A stretch of 12,450 nt of DNA, taken from NCBI GenBank assembly GCA_963661055.1, contig CAVLAC010000063.1:1-12450 (forward strand), written 5' to 3'. The position numbers were made by a program, and so were the translations under genes. Position 1 is the stretch's first letter. Each line of letters opens with the position of its first letter. The notes beneath the pieces are model-generated. The model searched no databases. It had not been told where the DNA came from and was given only the letters and a program-made list of their open reading frames with translations. This stretch comes from UBA1067 sp963661055 (GTDB taxonomy: Bacteria; Verrucomicrobiota; Kiritimatiellia; RFP12; UBA1067). Positions 6,008 to 12,450 of the stretch are shown in pieces.

Positions 6008-7738
6008 ATGAAGAAGATTCTTATTCCGACTTTGGCACTGGCACTCAGTTTGGGTGCGAGTGCCGCGTTTGGTGACTCATTCTTGGCGAAGGGTGACAAG
6101 TGGATTCTCTCGGGGGACTCCATAACTTCGACGGATACCTACCGCCAGATTCTGCAACTCGCGATTGAGCACTACCATCCCGATTCAGGCATTGTCATTG
6201 GCAATCGCGGCGTTTGGGGGCAGAAGCTCAGCGAGGAAAAGCGGCTTGAGAAGAACGAAACGCCGCAGATTGTCTCCATAATGATTGCGATGAATAGCTT
6301 CATCCATCACGAATATGGAACTGAGACCGACTTCACGAAGACGGTCCGTAATCATATCGAGGGACTAAGAACGCGCATTCGTGAATACAAGGCGAAGGGT
6401 GCGGAAGTCCTGCTGATGACCCCGACACTCGTGGATGAGCGTGAGGGCGGATTCTTTGTGACTTACAATTCGCGTCCAGGGCTTGTGGAAGTCGGCGCGG
6501 CAATTCGTCAGCTCGCGAATGACGAGGGCTGCTACCTCATTCCTGTCGCGGAAGATGTTGAGGAATATAAGAAATTGATGGGTCCACGCGAGACATTTAT
6601 TCCCGATGGCGTACACCCCTATGGCTACGGACAGTACATCATTGCGAACGCCTTTATCTCGCGGCTCGATTTCGCGGGCAAGCTCGGGGCGGGTCGCCAC
6701 TTAACCGAGAAACCGAATGCCGCACCGATTGCGTTTAAGTGTGAGACGCGGTTCTTGGAGAGCGCGGCAGAACCATTGGTATTTTCTTTGAGCGGGGCGG
6801 AAGGGACTCCGCCCCCTACCAGCGGGGCGGAAGGGACTCCGCCCCCTACCAGCGGGGTGAAGGGAAAGATTCGCTGGTCGGTGTGGTGTGATTCGCTAAG
6901 GGTGATGACTGAGAATGATTGCGCGGGACATTGCCTTGCGCGGGGCGAGGGCGTTTTGACGGGTGAGGCGAAGTGGACTTTGCCTGTCGCGGCAGATACG
7001 CTCGATTTGAAAGTCGGTGAGCGTGCGCGGGTATTTATTGACATCACGCCTGAGGATGGCATTAGCCGCCTCTATTGTCTAGATCTCGCGCGGTGCCCCG
7101 TCGTGCAGATGAAGGATGGCGTTGCCCAAGGCACGATTGAGACGAAGGACGTTCGCCGCGAGGGTGCAACCGTCTGCAAGTGGGAGGTTCGTGAAGATGG
7201 ACCCGACCTTTGGCTTTCGGGCTTCACGACGGCGGATGAGCCTTCGCGCAAGACTTATGGCGCGTGGGCGAATGTCTTTAATATGAATGGTGCGCAAGTG
7301 CTTTTCGATTTCCGTCCGACGGACCGCTTTGCGGGGGTGAATCCTGACCGTGATGCGCCGATGGTTCTCTTTTCGGTTCTTGAAGACCCGCAATTCTCGG
7401 TTATGCCGTTCGTTTGGATGGGGCGGCGGTATCAGTCCGCGCTTTTCGCCTACGCTGAGAAGGCGGCGGGCGGATATAACTGGCGGCTTGGGTTCCGCGG
7501 CAATGTGACGGACTGCGAGGGGTTTGATATCCGTAAGCTCGACTACTTTGGTATGCACCTCATCATTGCGGATACCGAGGGCGACAAGTGCCTGCGGTAT
7601 GCGGATATGGACTACTCTCCCTTGGATAACCCCGAGCGGCGTATGAACCAAATGACAATCTTTGACCGCAAGGGACGCTTTAAGGCCTCTGAGGTGACCA
7701 CGGTTAACTTCTTCTCATTTTCAAACGGACTCAAGTAA
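6008..7738 (+). CDS. Secreted SGNH/GDSL hydrolase with extra C-terminal domains
   Basis: This is probably a carbohydrate esterase (for example a deacetylase) acting outside the cytoplasm. The signal peptide covers residues 1-22. The SGNH domain spans about 25-235. Block I is SGDSIT with nucleophile Ser38, block II is around Gly68 in GNRGVWG, and block III is around Asn96 in IAMNSF, which departs from the usual GxND. Block V is PDGVHP with Asp200 and His203. Residues 262-281 are two exact 10-residue copies (SGAEGTPPPT) encoded by tandem palindromic elements, forming a linker. The rest (about 290-576) is beta-rich. The part from about 385 loosely resembles a CBM9/DOMON-type sugar-binding domain, which is unconfirmed. 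AGAAAGGA lies 8 nt before the ATG. It starts 25 nt after the previous gene and ends 17 nt before the GH92 gene. Confidence 0.88.
   Translation: MKKILIPTLALALSLGASAAFGDSFLAKGDKWILSGDSITSTDTYRQILQLAIEHYHPDSGIVIGNRGVWGQKLSEEKRLEKNETPQIVSIMIAMNSFIHHEYGTETDFTKTVRNHIEGLRTRIREYKAKGAEVLLMTPTLVDEREGGFFVTYNSRPGLVEVGAAIRQLANDEGCYLIPVAEDVEEYKKLMGPRETFIPDGVHPYGYGQYIIANAFISRLDFAGKLGAGRHLTEKPNAAPIAFKCETRFLESAAEPLVFSLSGAEGTPPPTSGAEGTPPPTSGVKGKIRWSVWCDSLRVMTENDCAGHCLARGEGVLTGEAKWTLPVAADTLDLKVGERARVFIDITPEDGISRLYCLDLARCPVVQMKDGVAQGTIETKDVRREGATVCKWEVREDGPDLWLSGFTTADEPSRKTYGAWANVFNMNGAQVLFDFRPTDRFAGVNPDRDAPMVLFSVLEDPQFSVMPFVWMGRRYQSALFAYAEKAAGGYNWRLGFRGNVTDCEGFDIRKLDYFGMHLIIADTEGDKCLRYADMDYSPLDNPERRMNQMTIFDRKGRFKASEVTTVNFFSFSNGLK
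6792..6821 (+). repeat. Palindromic element, tandem unit 1
   Basis: A standard 30-nt unit with arms GGGGCGGA/TCCGCCCC and loop AGGGAC. It is read in frame as GAEGTPPPT in the SGNH hydrolase linker. Confidence 0.92.
6822..6851 (+). repeat. Palindromic element, tandem unit 2
   Basis: Identical to unit 1 and directly abutting it. It is followed by a partial, degenerate third start (GCGGGGTGAAGGGA, 6852-6865), so the array has grown or shrunk by whole 30-bp, 10-codon steps. Confidence 0.92.
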
Positions 7739-7755
7739 ATAAGAAAGGCAAAGAG

Positions 7756-10056
7756 ATGTTAAATATCAAGAAGGCAGGGGCGATTTTCGCGGCAGTTTTG
7801 GCGGGGCTTTGCGGGGCGGAAGGGACTCCGCCCCCTACCAACGGGGCGGAAGACTTTGTGCGGTATGTCGATCCGCTGGTGGGGACGATTGGCGAAGGCA
7901 ACACCTTCCCAGGCTCGTGCAGTCCGTTTGGACTCGTCCAGGCGAGTCCTGATACAGGTGACCGCGTCACTTGTTCGGGGTATAAGCATAATGATACGAC
8001 GATACGCGGCTTTTCGCAGACCCACCTCAATGGCACGGGGCGACAGGCTATGGGCGACATCTCGCTTATGCCGTTCGTGGGAGATTTTGACGAGTTAAAT
8101 GTGGCGACTCCTTTTAAGAAGGAGACTCAGGTTTGCTCTCCAGATTATTATGCGGTGACAGTTGAGAAGGGAGGAATTCGTGCGGAAGCGACGACTTCCC
8201 AGCGCGTCGCGTGGTGGCGGTTCACTTTCCCTAAGGGCGAGACGCCGAAGCTCTTTGTGGACGCGGCGGCGATGTTGATGCAGCCCTATAACCTCAAGTT
8301 TGGCACACGGATGATTGAGTCAGACTACACGCTTAGCGCGGACTGCACGGAAATCTCGGGCGGCAAGTATGCGCAGGGGTGGACGCCCTATCGGCTCTTT
8401 TACTCGGTGAAGATGGACCGTCCGTGGAAGGCAATTAAGCGGCTACCTAGCGATGGCTTTGATGGCGCGGGCGACCGCTTTGTGCTCGAGTTTGAGGGAG
8501 AGGAGCCACTTCTTGTGCAGGTCGGACTTTCCGTTGTCTCGGCGGAAGGTGCCCAGCGCAATCGCGCGGCGGAAACTAAGGGGCAGACCTTTGAGAGCGT
8601 CCGCACGGCGAACCGTGCCGCGTGGAACGAGCTTTTCTCGCGTATGCAACTTGTGAAGGGGACGGAAGTCGAGAAGGCGAATTGGTATACTTCGCTTTAC
8701 CACCTCTGCATCCAGCCGAATGAGCAAACGGATATTGATGGCAAGTATCGCACGGCGGCGGATACGATTGAGACGGCGAAGCGCGGACATTACTCAACCT
8801 TCTCGCTCTGGGATACTTTCCGCGCGGCACATCCGCTCTACACCTTCCTTGTGCCCGAGCGCATTGATGCCTTTGTGGACTCGCTATTTTCGTATGGCAA
8901 GTACCACGGGCACCTCCCGATGTGGACGATGTGGGCGAATGATGACCACGGTATGATTGGCATTCACTCGATTCCCGTCATTTGCGATGCGTGGGCGAAG
9001 GGCTATCGTGACTTTGACGCGAACGCGGCACTTATTATGATGGTGAAGTCGATGGTTAATAATGACGGAGAGAACCCCGTCAATTGCTGGAATGCCTATT
9101 GGGAGAATGGCTACTTCCCGTACTATGCGGGCAGGTTTGATTCGCACTTGAGCCCAGGAGGGTCTGTCTCACGGACACTTGAATTTGCCTATAACTGGTG
9201 GTGTATTGCTGACTTCGCTGAGAAGATTGGCAATAAGACGACGGCGAAAGAAGCGTATAAGTACGCGGATTATTGGCACAATATCTTTGATGAGAAAGTT
9301 GGCTTTGCGCGTCCGCGTGCCCCTATGTCTGCGGGTGGTGCGTGGCGTGAGCCGTTTGACCCGCGCGACTTTTGTGTGCCGGGCGAGCTTTGGAGTGATT
9401 ACACCGAGGCGAATAGCTGGATTTATTCGTGGCATGTCTTTCAAGATCCGTTCGGGCTCGCCAAAGCGATGGGGGGCGTAGAAAAGACGCTCGCGAAGCT
9501 CGATGAATTCTTTACGACCAAGCCCCTGCAGGGTCTCGGCACGGAGAATAACGACGCGGGCGGACTTGATGCAGAAGGCAATATGAAGATGGGGCAGTAC
9601 GGACAGTACTGGCACGGCAATGAGCCGAGCCACCATATCGCTTACTTCCCCGCCGTTTTGGGTCGCCCCGAGCGTACGGCGGAACTCGTCCGCTCAATTT
9701 GCCGCGAATCGTATCATCCGACCCCTGACGGACTCTGTGGCAATGATGACTGCGGGCAGATGAGCGCGTGGTATCTCTTCTCGATGATGGGATTTTATCC
9801 GTTTAACCCGTGCGGCGGCGATTATGTAATTGGTGCGCCTCAGGTGGAAGAAGTGCGCCTTGCGCTCCCTGAGGGGCGCACGCTCACGATTCGCGCGAAG
9901 GGACTTTCTGAGGCGGCGAAGTATGTGAAGAGCGTTACGCTCAATGGCAAACCCATTAAAGGCTACATCTTGAAGCACGCTGACCTTATGAAGGGTGGCG
10001 AACTCGTCTTTGAGATGACGGCTGAAACCCGCATTCCTGAACTACTTAAGAGGTAA
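7756..10056 (+). CDS. Secreted GH92 family alpha-mannosidase
   Basis: GH92 enzymes are calcium-dependent, inverting exo-alpha-mannosidases used on N-glycans and mannans. At 766 aa the protein has full family length. A signal peptide (about residues 1-18) is followed by DFVRYVDPLVGT, the usual start of the mature family. Other hallmarks are GFSQTHLNGTG, YSTFSLWDTFRAAHPLYT, YTEANSW with Glu551 as probable acid, HGNEPSHH (620-627) and GNDDCGQMSAWY (from 662), whose aspartates fit the base side. The residue after His620 is Gly; from memory, alpha-1,2 enzymes such as BT3990 use a His-Glu pair near here, so linkage specificity is left open. Residues 20-28 are encoded by a palindromic element placed exactly between signal peptide and mature domain. 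Cys19 is not in a good lipobox because Leu precedes it. The gene begins 17 nt after its neighbour. Confidence 0.95.
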   Translation: MLNIKKAGAIFAAVLAGLCGAEGTPPPTNGAEDFVRYVDPLVGTIGEGNTFPGSCSPFGLVQASPDTGDRVTCSGYKHNDTTIRGFSQTHLNGTGRQAMGDISLMPFVGDFDELNVATPFKKETQVCSPDYYAVTVEKGGIRAEATTSQRVAWWRFTFPKGETPKLFVDAAAMLMQPYNLKFGTRMIESDYTLSADCTEISGGKYAQGWTPYRLFYSVKMDRPWKAIKRLPSDGFDGAGDRFVLEFEGEEPLLVQVGLSVVSAEGAQRNRAAETKGQTFESVRTANRAAWNELFSRMQLVKGTEVEKANWYTSLYHLCIQPNEQTDIDGKYRTAADTIETAKRGHYSTFSLWDTFRAAHPLYTFLVPERIDAFVDSLFSYGKYHGHLPMWTMWANDDHGMIGIHSIPVICDAWAKGYRDFDANAALIMMVKSMVNNDGENPVNCWNAYWENGYFPYYAGRFDSHLSPGGSVSRTLEFAYNWWCIADFAEKIGNKTTAKEAYKYADYWHNIFDEKVGFARPRAPMSAGGAWREPFDPRDFCVPGELWSDYTEANSWIYSWHVFQDPFGLAKAMGGVEKTLAKLDEFFTTKPLQGLGTENNDAGGLDAEGNMKMGQYGQYWHGNEPSHHIAYFPAVLGRPERTAELVRSICRESYHPTPDGLCGNDDCGQMSAWYLFSMMGFYPFNPCGGDYVIGAPQVEEVRLALPEGRTLTIRAKGLSEAAKYVKSVTLNGKPIKGYILKHADLMKGGELVFEMTAETRIPELLKR
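7811..7840 (+). repeat. Palindromic element after GH92 signal peptide
   Basis: A standard 30-nt unit, read as GAEGTPPPT. It is followed by CGGGGCGGAAG (7842-7852), which repeats the left end of the unit. This is either a truncated second unit or a target-like duplication. Removing one period would leave the signal peptide joined to GAEDFVRY. Confidence 0.9.
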
Positions 10057-10061
10057 TAAAA

Positions 10062-11510
10062 ATGAAGAAACTAATTCTTACTATAGCTGTTTTGGCATTG
10101 GGAGTCGTTGTACGCGGCGAATTCCGCGTGGGGAGTCCCTTTACGGACGGAGCCGTGCTCCAGCGCGGGCAGGCAGTCCCTGTTTGGGGCATTGCCGAGC
10201 CCAATGCGTCCGTCATCGTCTCGTTTGCGGGACAAAAGAAGACGACTACGGCGGATGCGGACGGCAAATGGCGCGTCAATCTTGACCCGCTTACTGCGTC
10301 CAAAGAAGGGCGCGATCTTGTTGTGGAGTCGGGCAAGGATGTATGGACGGCGAAGGATGTGCTTGTAGGCGAGGTATGGTTCTGCAGCGGACAGTCCAAT
10401 TGCGAATTGCCGCTCTGGGGTCCGCGTTGCCGCTTTCGTGATAAGGAAGGGTATTTGACGGCGAAGCTCACGAACCTGCCTGAGGTGCGCTTCGCGTATT
10501 GCTCAAACTATAAGCGTTCCGAAACGCCGCGTGCATTTATGGCGGAGCCTGTGAAATGGAAGCCCTTCACGGCAGAAAACCTCCTTAATTGCAGTGATAA
10601 GTCGCGCAATTGGGGCTTTTCGGCGATGGGCGTTTATTTTGCACGCGAACTTTACGCGGCACTTGATGTGCCCATTGGCATCGTTGGCGCGTATTGGGGC
10701 GGTACGCAGATTCGTCCGTGGACTCCGAATATTCCCGAGGGACAACTCTTCAATGAGATGGTTGCCTCGTGGTGTCCGTACGCGATGAAGGGCTTCATCT
10801 GGTATCAGGGGTGCAGTGATTTGGGTGCGGGCGACAAGTATCGTGAGCTTATGCACAACCTCTACAATGGATGGGCAAGCGCCTTTGAGAATCCGAAACT
10901 CAGCCTGCGGTTCGTGCAACTTGCGCCGTTCCACTATAATAATAACAAGGGAGACGAGAATCTCGTCGCCATTCAGGAAGCCCAAACGGCATTTGCGAAG
11001 GAACAGCCAAATGCGGGTGTGGTCGTCATTAATGATGTCGGCAATATGCACGACATCCACCCAAATGACAAGCGTACGGTTGGACTTCGCCTTGCGGCAC
11101 TTGCGCTCAAGCGCGATTACGGCTTTGATGTGCCAGGCGAATCGCCGAGCCTAAGCGGATGGAAGGTTGAGGACGGACGCTTTGTGCTTTCCTTTGACAA
11201 TGTTAAAGAGTGGGTGTTCTATACAGCCGACCAGTCCGTGCCGACACTCTTTGAAATCGCGGGGGCGGACGGCATCTATCGTCCAGCGGAGATCGCGAAC
11301 TTGATTTGGCATAAGAATCGCGGCAATTCGGGTTATTTTGATGGTGAAGTCAAGGGAACGGACCTCGTTGTTGGGGCATCTAGCGTAAAAGAGCCGAAAC
11401 ATATCCGTTTCTTGCATAAGCCGCCATTTTTTGGCTATCTCACGAATGAGGCGAACCTTCCGCTTGGACCGTTCCACATTGATATTGAGGAAGAAGGGGG
11501 TGCGAAATGA
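10062..11510 (+). CDS. Secreted sialate O-acetylesterase-like SGNH esterase
   Basis: This is probably a carbohydrate O-acetylesterase of the SASA/DUF303 type. After a signal peptide (about residues 1-19) comes the family beta-domain start SPFTDGAVLQRGQAVPVWG, then DVLVGEVWFCSGQSN with nucleophile Ser112. VGAYWGGTQIRPWTP and FIWYQGCSD (usual form YQGESN) follow. The sequence HDIHPNDKR, with Asp331 and His333, holds the catalytic pair, followed by the typical VGLRLAALAL helix. All active-site blocks are present; GQSNCE has Cys where many members have Met. The protein is 482 aa, within the normal range. It starts 5 nt after the GH92 stop (AAGAGGT as ribosome site) and overlaps the next gene by 4 nt. 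In this context it most likely removes acetyl groups that block the mannosidase; the actual ester is not known. Confidence 0.92.
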   Translation: MKKLILTIAVLALGVVVRGEFRVGSPFTDGAVLQRGQAVPVWGIAEPNASVIVSFAGQKKTTTADADGKWRVNLDPLTASKEGRDLVVESGKDVWTAKDVLVGEVWFCSGQSNCELPLWGPRCRFRDKEGYLTAKLTNLPEVRFAYCSNYKRSETPRAFMAEPVKWKPFTAENLLNCSDKSRNWGFSAMGVYFARELYAALDVPIGIVGAYWGGTQIRPWTPNIPEGQLFNEMVASWCPYAMKGFIWYQGCSDLGAGDKYRELMHNLYNGWASAFENPKLSLRFVQLAPFHYNNNKGDENLVAIQEAQTAFAKEQPNAGVVVINDVGNMHDIHPNDKRTVGLRLAALALKRDYGFDVPGESPSLSGWKVEDGRFVLSFDNVKEWVFYTADQSVPTLFEIAGADGIYRPAEIANLIWHKNRGNSGYFDGEVKGTDLVVGASSVKEPKHIRFLHKPPFFGYLTNEANLPLGPFHIDIEEEGGAK

Positions 11511-12358
11511 AAAAACTAGTTCTACTTGCAATTGCCGCGTTTGGTTTCGCGGCAATTGCCCCTGTAAGCGCGGCAGAACGGACGCGTCTTGTTTGTAAAG
11601 ATACGCCGTATTATTCGGACGCAGAATTAGCTTCGGCGAGCGACTATCAGCGCGCGCGCTGTAAGCTCGATGTTCGGGTGCCCGTGGGGGCGACGAACTT
11701 CTCGACGGTCGTGTGGTTTCATGGCGGAGGGCTCACGGGTGGCGGTAAGCACTTTATCCGTGTCGACGAGAGCATTGCCCAAGTCGCAGTCAACTATCGT
11801 CTCTTGGGGCAGGATAAAGCTGTCACGGGCGATGACTGTATAAATGACGCGGCGGCGGCAGTTGCTTGGACGCTCAAGAATATTGCAAAGTTTGGTGGCG
11901 ACCCAAAGAAGGTGTATGTAAGCGGAATGTCCGCTGGGGGCTACCTCACGATGATGGTGGGGATGGACCCCTCGCGACTCGCGAAATATGGGTATAAGCC
12001 GTTGGATCTCGCGGGACTTGCGCCTGTCTCTGGACAGGCGACGAAGCACTTCAACGTCCGTGTCTTCGCGGGGGATAAAGATCCGCAGTTCTTGCCGAAG
12101 ATTGACCGCCTCGCGCCACTCTTCTTTTGCTCGAAGGATTTGCCGCCGATGATAAGCATTTGCGGTGAGCCACCGTGGGAATGGAAGTGCCGCGCGGAGG
12201 AGAATCGCTTTTTGATTGCGTCTTGCCGTGCATTGGGACATCCCGCCGCCTATTATGTGGAAGCGGGGTTTTGCGACCACGGGCGTGCGGAAACTGCCGC
12301 GATGCCGTATGTGGAGATGTTCATCAAAGGCCGCCTCCCACCCCACCTGAAGATGTAA
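11507..12358 (+). CDS. Secreted alpha/beta hydrolase, carbohydrate-esterase-like
   Basis: This is an alpha/beta hydrolase of 283 aa, similar in layout to BD-FAE or acetyl-xylan-esterase-type lipases. The signal peptide covers about residues 1-23 (cleavage near VSA-AE). FHGGG has His72 and the oxyanion-hole glycines, and GMSAGG has nucleophile Ser142. CDHGRA carries His258. The strand that normally ends in the catalytic Asp reads SICGEPPWEWKC. Glu or Trp occupies the place where GD.D is expected, so the acid may be Glu or come from elsewhere. The ATG overlaps the preceding stop as ATGA and has GGAAGAAGGGGG upstream, implying translational coupling. It appears to be the last gene of the operon visible here, probably another esterase for the same glycan. 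Confidence 0.9.
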   Translation: MKKLVLLAIAAFGFAAIAPVSAAERTRLVCKDTPYYSDAELASASDYQRARCKLDVRVPVGATNFSTVVWFHGGGLTGGGKHFIRVDESIAQVAVNYRLLGQDKAVTGDDCINDAAAAVAWTLKNIAKFGGDPKKVYVSGMSAGGYLTMMVGMDPSRLAKYGYKPLDLAGLAPVSGQATKHFNVRVFAGDKDPQFLPKIDRLAPLFFCSKDLPPMISICGEPPWEWKCRAEENRFLIASCRALGHPAAYYVEAGFCDHGRAETAAMPYVEMFIKGRLPPHLKM

Positions 12359-12377
12359 GTGGAATTGTTAACCCTTT

Positions 12378-12424
12378 GCCCGCCGCGTTTTGGTCTGTGC
12401 CTGACAACATGCGGCACGGCGGGC
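12378..12424. terminator. Nested inverted repeat after the operon
   Basis: GCCCGCCG (12378-12385) pairs with CGGCGGGC (12417-12424). Inside, GTGCC (12397-12401) pairs with GGCAC (12413-12417) around an 11-nt loop, sharing one base with the outer arm. It begins 20 nt after the last stop. No T-run follows, so a Rho-independent terminator is doubtful. Two TAACCC-containing octamers (12367-12374, 12434-12441) flank it. No gene is seen in 12359-12450. Confidence 0.4.
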
Positions 12425-12450
12425 GGCAACCGTGCTAACCCACCCTGATG

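Noticed and set aside
4912..6123. Long open frame (about 400 codons) on the - strand
   Set aside because: It lies opposite the 878-aa gene and the start of the SGNH gene, has no family motifs or good start site, and is explained by the GC-rich codon bias of the + strand genes.
6792..6851. CRISPR-like direct repeats
   Set aside because: The two 30-nt units abut without spacers and are translated in frame; there are no cas genes.
12175..12438. Open frame running past the end of the last gene
   Set aside because: It overlaps most of the alpha/beta hydrolase C-terminus in another frame, with no start signal; the hydrolase frame contains the catalytic His.
12367..12441. Integron attC-like site
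   Set aside because: The inverted repeat and flanking TAACCC octamers prompted the idea, but the GTTRRRY and RYYYAAC core boxes are not present in the right places.

Overview
The window looks like part of a bacterial chromosome from the PVC group, most likely a gut or anaerobic Kiritimatiellota/Verrucomicrobiota-type genome. This is inferred from the secreted carbohydrate-active enzymes, GC-rich codons, AGAAAGGA-type ribosome binding sites and short GC-rich palindromes inside coding genes. No rRNA, tRNA or CRISPR array is present, so the lineage is not proven.

All recognised genes are on the + strand. (1) Positions 1-1385: three small genes of unknown function (63-248, 539-775, 797-1363). 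The first and third share a 13-nt leader motif. Between the first and second lies a 284-nt gap holding a dense, two-orientation cluster of CCAACTG/CAGTTGG motifs and a long-range inverted repeat. A 9-bp hairpin follows the third gene. (2) Positions 1386-3164: a hipB-hipA type toxin-antitoxin pair. Its promoter has consensus -35 and -10 hexamers and is bracketed by a 10-bp inverted repeat that may be a paired operator. (3) Positions 3165-12358: a second promoter followed by five tightly packed genes, all with signal peptides. They encode an 878-aa secreted protein of unrecognised family, an SGNH/GDSL hydrolase with extra C-terminal domains, a GH92 alpha-mannosidase, a sialate O-acetylesterase-like SGNH esterase and an alpha/beta hydrolase. 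Gaps run from 25 nt down to a 4-nt overlap, so this reads as one operon. The likely job is removing alpha-mannose and ester (probably acetyl) groups from a mannose-containing glycan outside the cytoplasm. No transporter, SusC/D pair or sulfatase is in the window.

The most unusual feature is a 30-bp palindromic element (8-bp arms, 6-nt loop). It sits in frame inside four different genes and is read in three different reading frames, once from its opposite strand. One copy has paired changes in both arms that keep the hairpin intact. It resembles in principle the protein-coding palindromic elements of Rickettsia, but I do not recognise this sequence as one of them.
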